Positions 58,638 through 64,000 of a stretch of 64,000 nt of DNA are shown in pieces. The stretch covers positions 62,001-126,000 of the forward strand of contig NZ_VIGC02000004.1 of assembly GCF_006569185.2 (NCBI RefSeq), read 5' to 3'. Both the position numbers and the translations under genes were made by a program. Within the stretch, counting starts at the first letter, position 1, and the number at the start of each line of letters is the position of its first letter. This DNA comes from Litorilinea aerophila (GTDB lineage Bacteria > Chloroflexota > Anaerolineae > Caldilineales > Caldilineaceae). Below the pieces are notes generated by a model. It did no database searches. It was not told the DNA's origin and worked only from the letters and a program-made list of their open reading frames with translations.

Positions 58638-60551
58638 TTACAGGGGCCGCACCCGCAGCGCCCAGGTGGCTTCCTGGGGCGGGTTCACCGCGCGCAGGAT
58701 GACCCGGGTCAGGTGATCTCCCCAGATGCCGCCCAGGCGTTCGTCGTGGATGGGGATGGTCTCCAGCTCCACCTGGAAATCGTCGGCCCCGTAGTGGACC
58801 TGCGCCGCACCGGCCATGCGGCCCTCGGGCAGGGGCGCCGGGGTCAGGTGGAGGACGCCGGGCGACGGCTGTTCCACCTGACAGGGGGTCACCAGGCTCA
58901 GGGTGATCTCCCCGGCCGGCGCGGTCAGCCGGTAGCCGTCCTGGATGACCACCTCCCGCCCCCGGTGCAGGGTGACCGTCCGCGCCCAGCGCTCCAGCTT
59001 GGCCTCGGGGGGGTAGGCCCCGGCGATGTCCAGGTGCAGGCTCGCCTGCGCTTCGTCCACGCTGTAGTGGACATCCCGCGCGGCGAAGTCCCGGCCCGGC
59101 GCCTGCATGACGCCGTCGATGGTGGGCAGGGTGTGGTAGGCCGACTGCATGGTCCAGATGGTGTAGCGTTCGGCGCTGAAGGTCTTGGCAGTGTAGGTTT
59201 CCACGCCGGCGTCCACGATGACGGGCCGGCCCTCCACGTAGACGATGGCGTTGCCCACGTCGTTGTGGTTGTGGCTTTCCTCGTTGTGGCCGCCCTTGGC
59301 AGCGACGAACAGGCCGGCGGGGGATCGGGCCTGATCCCGGGCCACCATCACCTGAATTTCCGGGAGCCAGACGTCTCGGGGCAGGGGTGGGTAGGCGCGC
59401 CCCGAGCGCTCCTGCTCCTGGAGTTCTTCGGCCAGGAAGAGGGCCGGCAGGCGGCGGCCCATGCTGGTGGGCACGTGCTCTTTCGGCTCCCGGAGCTGGC
59501 TGAAGGCGGCCCATTCCCGCGCCGCCCGCCAGGCGCCCAGGGCCATCATCTCCGGGTCGCCGATGCGCTGGCCGTACCGATAGATCAGGGCGCCATCTGG
59601 ATACACCAGCGCGGGGGCGTCGGCGAAGTTGATGTAGTAGTCGTCCGCGATCTGAACCCGGTAGATGAAGCGGCCGATCTCCTGGATGAGGGGTTCGTCG
59701 TAGACGTGGATTTCACCGTCGGTGGCGCTGTGCAACAGCTCCAGGCAGTCGAAGAGGGATGCGCCGGCTCGCCCCCAGTAGCTGGGCCCCTCGTCGCAGC
59801 CGCCGTCCCGGGGGTAGGGATCGATGAATTTGTCCAGGCTGCGCAGGATCTTGGCCACGGCTGCCAGGCGGCGCGCCGGATCTGCCTCCAGCAGCAAGGT
59901 ACAGGTAAGCCAGTTGGAGTTCACCCACGGGTTCCAGTTGTTGACCCGGCGCTGGCCGAAACCCATCCACCAGAAGTCGTCCCGCTCCAGGCAGGGGGTG
60001 AGGATGCGCTGTTGCACTTCCCGCTGGATGCGCTGGTTGATCAGAGGCGAGATGCTGTCCAGTTGGGGGCCCAGCAGGTAGCTACACCAGGCCAGGAGCG
60101 CGCCGGTCTCCGCGGCGAAGAGATCCACCGTGGGTTCGGCCGTGTCGGGCAGGCCAACCCCCGCCCGCTGCATGCGCACGTGCGCGGGGACGCCCCAGTA
60201 GGATTCTTCACAGATAGCCCAGATGCCGTTGACAATGTCGTCCAGGAAGCGGCCTTTGCCTTCCAGACACTCGGCCACCACCAGGTTGCCCAGGGCGCCC
60301 CGGCGGGCGAAGTGTTGCCGTTCGTAGTTGCGCCGGTTGCCGATGCGGACATACTCCAGGAAGAGGGTGGCGGGCAGGGCGGGCCATGTATGGTTGAGCA
60401 ACGCCTCGCCCAGGCGGATGTTCTGGGCGCGCACCGGGTCGGGCAGGGCCTCCCAGGCGCCCCGCTGGGATGCGGTGGGGTAAGGGTGCCAGCGGTCCCG
60501 GGGGATCAGGGCGGCCGCCAGCCGGGCTTCTGGATAACGTTCAGCTAACAT
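58638..60551 (-). CDS. Heparinase II/III-like protein
   Basis: 637 aa. N-terminal alpha/alpha-toroid region with YWGVPAHVRM, NWNPWVNSNWLT and DGGCDEGPSYWGRAG; C-terminal beta-sandwich with GGHNEESHNHNDVGNAIVYVEG, the His/Asn-rich motif of heparinase II/III polysaccharide lyases. No signal peptide, so it probably acts on imported oligosaccharides. It lies inside the inositol operon between iolD and iolA, an unusual place for a lyase. The 123-bp gap upstream carries only a weak inverted repeat (CCCCAAATGTG / CACATTGGGG). Confidence 0.88.
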   Translation of the reverse strand: MLAERYPEARLAAALIPRDRWHPYPTASQRGAWEALPDPVRAQNIRLGEALLNHTWPALPATLFLEYVRIGNRRNYERQHFARRGALGNLVVAECLEGKGRFLDDIVNGIWAICEESYWGVPAHVRMQRAGVGLPDTAEPTVDLFAAETGALLAWCSYLLGPQLDSISPLINQRIQREVQQRILTPCLERDDFWWMGFGQRRVNNWNPWVNSNWLTCTLLLEADPARRLAAVAKILRSLDKFIDPYPRDGGCDEGPSYWGRAGASLFDCLELLHSATDGEIHVYDEPLIQEIGRFIYRVQIADDYYINFADAPALVYPDGALIYRYGQRIGDPEMMALGAWRAAREWAAFSQLREPKEHVPTSMGRRLPALFLAEELQEQERSGRAYPPLPRDVWLPEIQVMVARDQARSPAGLFVAAKGGHNEESHNHNDVGNAIVYVEGRPVIVDAGVETYTAKTFSAERYTIWTMQSAYHTLPTIDGVMQAPGRDFAARDVHYSVDEAQASLHLDIAGAYPPEAKLERWARTVTLHRGREVVIQDGYRLTAPAGEITLSLVTPCQVEQPSPGVLHLTPAPLPEGRMAGAAQVHYGADDFQVELETIPIHDERLGGIWGDHLTRVILRAVNPPQEATWALRVRPL

Positions 60552-60674
60552 GCGGTGAAAGATGCCTTTCCAGGTTGGCTCATCTACCCCAAATGTGCGC
60601 TACCCATCCCGGTTTCGCAGGGAACCAGGCAGGTTGGTACACATTGGGGAGATGCGCCTCCAGATTTTACGGTT

Positions 60675-62558
60675 TTACAGGTAGTAACGTTCCCGGCTGC
60701 GCATCTCCTCCCACTCTTCCCGGGCGGCGCGCACCGAGTCCATCTCGCTCACCTCCGCCACCGGCACGTCCCACCAGCTCTCATAGCCGGGCACGGAGAC
60801 GTAGCGGTCGTTCTGCACGTAGATGACCGTGGTGCGGTCTATCTCCCTGGCCTTGCCCAGGGCCGCCACCACGTCGTCGTAGCTCTGGCACTCGATCACG
60901 TGGGCGCCCAGGCTGCGGGCGTTCATGGCCAGATCCACGGGCAGATCCGCCACCGCCTCGCCGGCTTCGTCCGAGGGCAGGCCGCCGTCCTTGGGATAGG
61001 CATAGCGGGTGCCGAAGCCCTGGGAGCCCAGGGAGCGGCTCAGGGAGCCGATGCTCTTGAAGCCCCGGTTGTCCATGAGGACGATGGTCAGTTTATACCC
61101 TTCCTGGATGGATGTGATAATTTCGTTGGCCAGCATCAGGTAGCTGCCGTCGCCCACCAGCACGTAGACCTCCCGTTCGGGGTCGGCCATCTTGATGCCC
61201 AGGCCGCCCGCGATTTCATAGCCCATGCAGCTATAGCCGTACTCCAGGTGGTATTGCTTGGGGTGGCGGGCCCGCCAGAGCTTGTGCAGGTCGCCGGGGA
61301 GGCTGCCCGCGGCGCAGACCATCACCGCGTCCGGGTCGCCGTGCTCGTTGACCGCGCCGATGAGCTCTCCCTGGCTGGGAAGGGGCTGGTTGCGGATGGC
61401 GTAGATGCGGTCCACCTCGGCCTCCCAGCGGTCGTGGAGCTCCTGGGCCCGGGCCCGGTAGGCGTCGTCCACCCGGTAGCCCTGGAGCAACTGGGCCAGC
61501 TCCTCCAGGGTGACCCGGGCGTCGCCTACCAGGGGCAGGGCGCTGTGCTTGTAGGCATCGAACTCGGCCACGTTGATGTTGATGAAGCGCACGTCCGGGT
61601 GTTGGAACTGGGTCTTGCTGGCCGTGGTGAAGTCGCTGTAGCGGGTGCCGATGCCGATGACCAGGTCGGCCTCCTTGGCCAGGATGTTGGCGGCCAGGGT
61701 GCCGGTGACGCCGATGGCGCCCAGGCAGAGGGGATGGTCGTAGCGCAGGCTGCCCTTGCCGGCCATGGTCTCGCCCACGGGGATGCCCGTCTGGTCCACA
61801 AACTGGCGCAGGGTTTCGGTAGCCTCGCTGTAGATGACGCCCCCGCCGGCGATGATGAGGGGCTGTTTCGCCGCCCGGATCCACTCGGCGGCCCGCTGTA
61901 GGGATGCGGTGTCCGGCCGGTTGCGGGGGATATGCCAGACCCGCTTCTCGAAGAGGGCGGCCGGGAAGTCGAAGGCCTCGGCCTGGACGTCCTGGGGCAG
62001 GGAGAGGGTGACCGCGCCGGTCTCGGCCGGGCTGGTGAGGACCCGCATGGCTTCGGGCAGGGCGGTGATGATCTGCTCGGGCCGGTTGATGCGGTCCCAG
62101 TAGCGGCTCACCGGTTTGAAGCAGTCGTTGACCGAGATGTCCTGGGTGTGCTCCGATTCCAACTGCTGGAGCACGGGGGCCACGTTGCGGCGGGCAAAGA
62201 TGTCCCCCGGCAGCAGGAGCACCGGCAGCCGGTTGATGGTGGCGGTGGCCGCGCCGGTGACCATGTTGGTGGCGCCCGGCCCGATGGAGCTGGTGCAGGC
62301 CAGGGTGCGCAGCCGGTTGCTGTGCTTGGCAAAGGCGGCGGCGGTGTGGACCATGGCCTGCTCGTTGCGGGTCTGGTAGTAGCGGAAGTCGGGATACTGC
62401 TGCAGGGCCTGGCCGATGCCCGCCACGTTGCCGTGGCCGAAGATGCCAAAACAGCCGGCAAAGAAGGGCCGTTCCACGCCGTCACGGGCCGTGTACTGGA
62501 CTTTCAAAAAGCGGACAATGGCCTGGGCTGTGGTCAGGCGGATGGTTTGTGCACTCAT
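60675..62558 (-). CDS. iolD: 3D-trihydroxycyclohexane-1,2-dione acylhydrolase
   Basis: 627 aa ThDP-dependent enzyme, from ATG 62558 (AAGGA upstream). N-terminal FFAGCFGIFGHGNVAGIGQA and RNEQAMVHTAAAFAK (catalytic Glu for ThDP); C-terminal GDGSYLMLANE...N motif for ThDP-Mg binding. These match IolD, which hydrolyses the cyclic trione to 5-deoxyglucuronate. It follows the transporter ATPase gene by 69 bp. The next pathway genes iolB and iolC are not in the window. Confidence 0.95.
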   Translation of the reverse strand: MSAQTIRLTTAQAIVRFLKVQYTARDGVERPFFAGCFGIFGHGNVAGIGQALQQYPDFRYYQTRNEQAMVHTAAAFAKHSNRLRTLACTSSIGPGATNMVTGAATATINRLPVLLLPGDIFARRNVAPVLQQLESEHTQDISVNDCFKPVSRYWDRINRPEQIITALPEAMRVLTSPAETGAVTLSLPQDVQAEAFDFPAALFEKRVWHIPRNRPDTASLQRAAEWIRAAKQPLIIAGGGVIYSEATETLRQFVDQTGIPVGETMAGKGSLRYDHPLCLGAIGVTGTLAANILAKEADLVIGIGTRYSDFTTASKTQFQHPDVRFININVAEFDAYKHSALPLVGDARVTLEELAQLLQGYRVDDAYRARAQELHDRWEAEVDRIYAIRNQPLPSQGELIGAVNEHGDPDAVMVCAAGSLPGDLHKLWRARHPKQYHLEYGYSCMGYEIAGGLGIKMADPEREVYVLVGDGSYLMLANEIITSIQEGYKLTIVLMDNRGFKSIGSLSRSLGSQGFGTRYAYPKDGGLPSDEAGEAVADLPVDLAMNARSLGAHVIECQSYDDVVAALGKAREIDRTTVIYVQNDRYVSVPGYESWWDVPVAEVSEMDSVRAAREEWEEMRSRERYYL

Positions 62559-62627
62559 GGAATCCTTCCTCAACAACTTGGCTGTGGAAAGCCAGGGCCT
62601 GGTTGGACTGGGCGTTTCCCGGTCTGC

Positions 62628-63557
62628 TTAGCGGGCCCTGGGTGGACGATCTTTTTGTTCCGTGCCTTCCTGGAAAAGCTCTTCCCCCTCTTCCAGGGCA
62701 TGGGCAATGGCTTGCTCCATGCTGCTCAACTCCTGGTCCTCCTGGAAGGCATCCTGGGCGGAGAGGGCAGCCAGTTCGTGGCTGAGTTCATCCAGTTCAT
62801 CCGCGCCGGACATCATGCGCACCATCTCCTCGCGGCTGAGCTCCGCTTTGGTGAAGACGCCCACTGTCCGCCCCCGTTTGAGGATGGTGAAGCGGTCGCC
62901 CACCGCGTAGGCGTGGTGGGGGTTGTGGGTGATGAAGATCACCCCCAGGCCCCGGCTCCGCGCCTGGGCGATGTAGCGGAGCACCGTGCCCGCCTGCTTG
63001 ACCCCCAGGGCCGCGGTGGGCTCGTCCAGGATCAGGACCTTGGCGCCGAAGTAGACTGCCCGCGCGATGGCCACCGACTGGCGTTCACCGCCCGACAGCG
63101 TGCCCACCGGCTGGGAGGGATCCCGGATGTCGATGCCCATTTTGTGCAGCTCTTCCCGGGCCACCCGGTTGGCGAAGCCCATGTCCAGGCGGCGGAAGGG
63201 GCCCCACCCCCGGGTCGGTTCCGAGCCCAGGAAGAAGTTGCGGGTGATGCTCATGAGGGGGATCATGGCCAGATCCTGGTAGACCGTGGCGATGCCCCGG
63301 TCCAGCGCGTCCCGGGGCGAGTCGAAGTTCACAGGCTGGCCTTCCACCAGGTACTGGCCCTCATCCGGCTTGTGGACGCCGGACAGGATCTTGATCAGGG
63401 TGGATTTGCCTGCGCCGTTGTCGCCCAGGAGGCACATGACTTCGCCGCTGTAGACCTGCATGGAGACATCGTTGAGGGCGATGACGTTGCCGAAGAATTT
63501 GGAGACGTGGCGGACTTCCAGCAGGGGGATCCGGTTGCTGTTTGCCTGGCTGTTCAT
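62628..63557 (-). CDS. Sugar/inositol ABC transporter ATP-binding protein (CUT2, single domain)
   Basis: 309 aa with one nucleotide-binding domain: Walker [15 protein letters not shown], signature [14 protein letters not shown], Walker [12 protein letters not shown], switch His in FITHN. CUT2 systems such as RbsA usually carry two fused domains; the single-domain form resembles FrcA. The last 60 residues are an acidic tail ([24 protein letters not shown]) absent from typical members. It overlaps the permease stop by 4 nt (ATGA). Predicted to energise inositol uptake from context. Confidence 0.94.
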   Translation of the reverse strand: MNSQANSNRIPLLEVRHVSKFFGNVIALNDVSMQVYSGEVMCLLGDNGAGKSTLIKILSGVHKPDEGQYLVEGQPVNFDSPRDALDRGIATVYQDLAMIPLMSITRNFFLGSEPTRGWGPFRRLDMGFANRVAREELHKMGIDIRDPSQPVGTLSGGERQSVAIARAVYFGAKVLILDEPTAALGVKQAGTVLRYIAQARSRGLGVIFITHNPHHAYAVGDRFTILKRGRTVGVFTKAELSREEMVRMMSGADELDELSHELAALSAQDAFQEDQELSSMEQAIAHALEEGEELFQEGTEQKDRPPRAR

Positions 63558-64000
63558 CGTCTGGCTTTCTCCGCTGCCTGCCGTACGTAATTGTTCACCA
63601 GCACCGCAATGATGAGCATGGTGCCCAAAAAAACGTTGAACCAGTCGGCATCCACGCCGGCAAAGACAATGCCCTGTTTCACCATGCCGAAGATGAGCGC
63701 GCCCAGCATGGCGCCGATGGCCGAGCCATAACCGCCCGTGAGCAGGGTGCCGCCAATCACCGCGGCGATGATGGCGATGAATTCCTGTTGTTCTCCCCGC
63801 AACGTATCCGCCGACTTGACTACCGTGATCTGGATGGCGGCCACCAGCCAGGCTGCAAAGGCGGTGGTCATGAAGAGGCCGATTTTGAGCTTATCCACCG
63901 GCACACCCACGTTGCGGGCTGCTTCCGGCGCCCCGCCCGCGCCGAAGATCCAGTTGCCCACCCGGGTGCGCAGCAGGACCCACGTGGCCAGCGCGCCCAC
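63554..64000 (-). CDS. Sugar/inositol ABC transporter permease, CUT2 (RbsC/FrcC-like), partial
   Basis: The last 148 residues are visible; the 5' part lies beyond 64000. Membrane segments and the block [25 protein letters not shown] are typical of branched-chain/ribose-type permeases, with the C-terminal [20 protein letters not shown]. It is the first visible gene of the leftward inositol operon; the binding-protein gene and promoter are presumably outside. Confidence 0.92.
   Translation of the reverse strand: MGALATWVLLRTRVGNWIFGAGGAPEAARNVGVPVDKLKIGLFMTTAFAAWLVAAIQITVVKSADTLRGEQQEFIAIIAAVIGGTLLTGGYGSAIGAMLGALIFGMVKQGIVFAGVDADWFNVFLGTMLIIAVLVNNYVRQAAEKARR

Noticed and set aside
57046-58716. 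556-aa plus-strand frame opposite iolA
   Set aside because: Shadow of the dehydrogenase gene; composition is not protein-like.

Overview
The window is GC-rich bacterial chromosome. The gene content suggests a marine or hydrothermal, heterotrophic, aerobic member of the Chloroflexota (Caldilinea/Litorilinea-like). This is inference from four things: an archaeal-type HMG-CoA synthase next to a class II HMG-CoA reductase, an A2-type heme-copper oxidase, exported proteins with TP-rich linkers, and many carbohydrate ABC transporters with Gfo/Idh/MocA dehydrogenases. No rRNA, tRNA, CRISPR array, transposase or phage gene was seen.

Layout. (1) 1-9956: two CUT1 sugar permeases, a TIM-barrel isomerase, a MocA dehydrogenase, a uronate-dehydrogenase-like SDR, a DapA-family sugar-acid aldolase/dehydratase, a 611-aa protein of unknown function, a NUDT6-like Nudix protein and a ManD/RspA-type enolase-superfamily dehydratase. 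Together these look like a uronate or sugar-acid catabolic locus. (2) 10041-12725 (minus): a P1B-4 metal-efflux ATPase and a Fur/PerR-family regulator, behind a consensus promoter flanked by Per-box-like palindromes. (3) 12955-20797 (plus): a small membrane protein, cytochrome oxidase subunits II-I-IV-III, a clear terminator, then the assembly genes ctaG, a FixH/YtkA-like protein, SURF1 and ctaB. (4) 20820-22891 (minus): a galactonate-dehydratase-like enzyme and an OmpR-type regulator whose phospho-acceptor Asp is Glu. (5) 23398-29536 (plus): sulfatase, solute-binding lipoprotein, two permeases and a MocA dehydrogenase, with a double-palindrome operator candidate upstream. (6) 29537-31823: an array of modular hairpins, a LysM protein and an MFS exporter. 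(7) 31997-35971: three complex-I-like membrane-arm proteins without any redox arm. (8) 36150-38577: the two early mevalonate enzymes. (9) 38750-48040 (minus): mfd, pth, an exported TP-linker protein, a DsbA-like protein, a CapA-like protein and a PRC-PRC-BON protein. (10) 48407-52326 (plus): an LLM-type oxidoreductase interrupted by an in-frame TAG, an MFS transporter bracketed by 123-bp direct repeats, and an aldehyde dehydrogenase. (11) 52330-64000 (minus): an inositol-catabolism operon (CUT2 transporter, IolD, heparinase-like protein, IolA, dehydrogenases, a Rossmann protein, IolE, IolG) that continues past the right edge.

The genes import and oxidise sugars, uronates, sulfated saccharides and inositol, and feed central metabolism and an aerobic respiratory chain. 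Both CUT1 systems lack an ATPase, so a shared MsmX/UgpC-type subunit elsewhere is likely. The non-coding DNA is unusually rich in small structured repeats: heptamer and octamer tandem repeats, perfect palindromes, modular hairpins and MITE-like elements. These are the most unusual feature of the window, together with the TAG-interrupted gene, the Asp-to-Glu regulator and the orphan complex-I-like trio.
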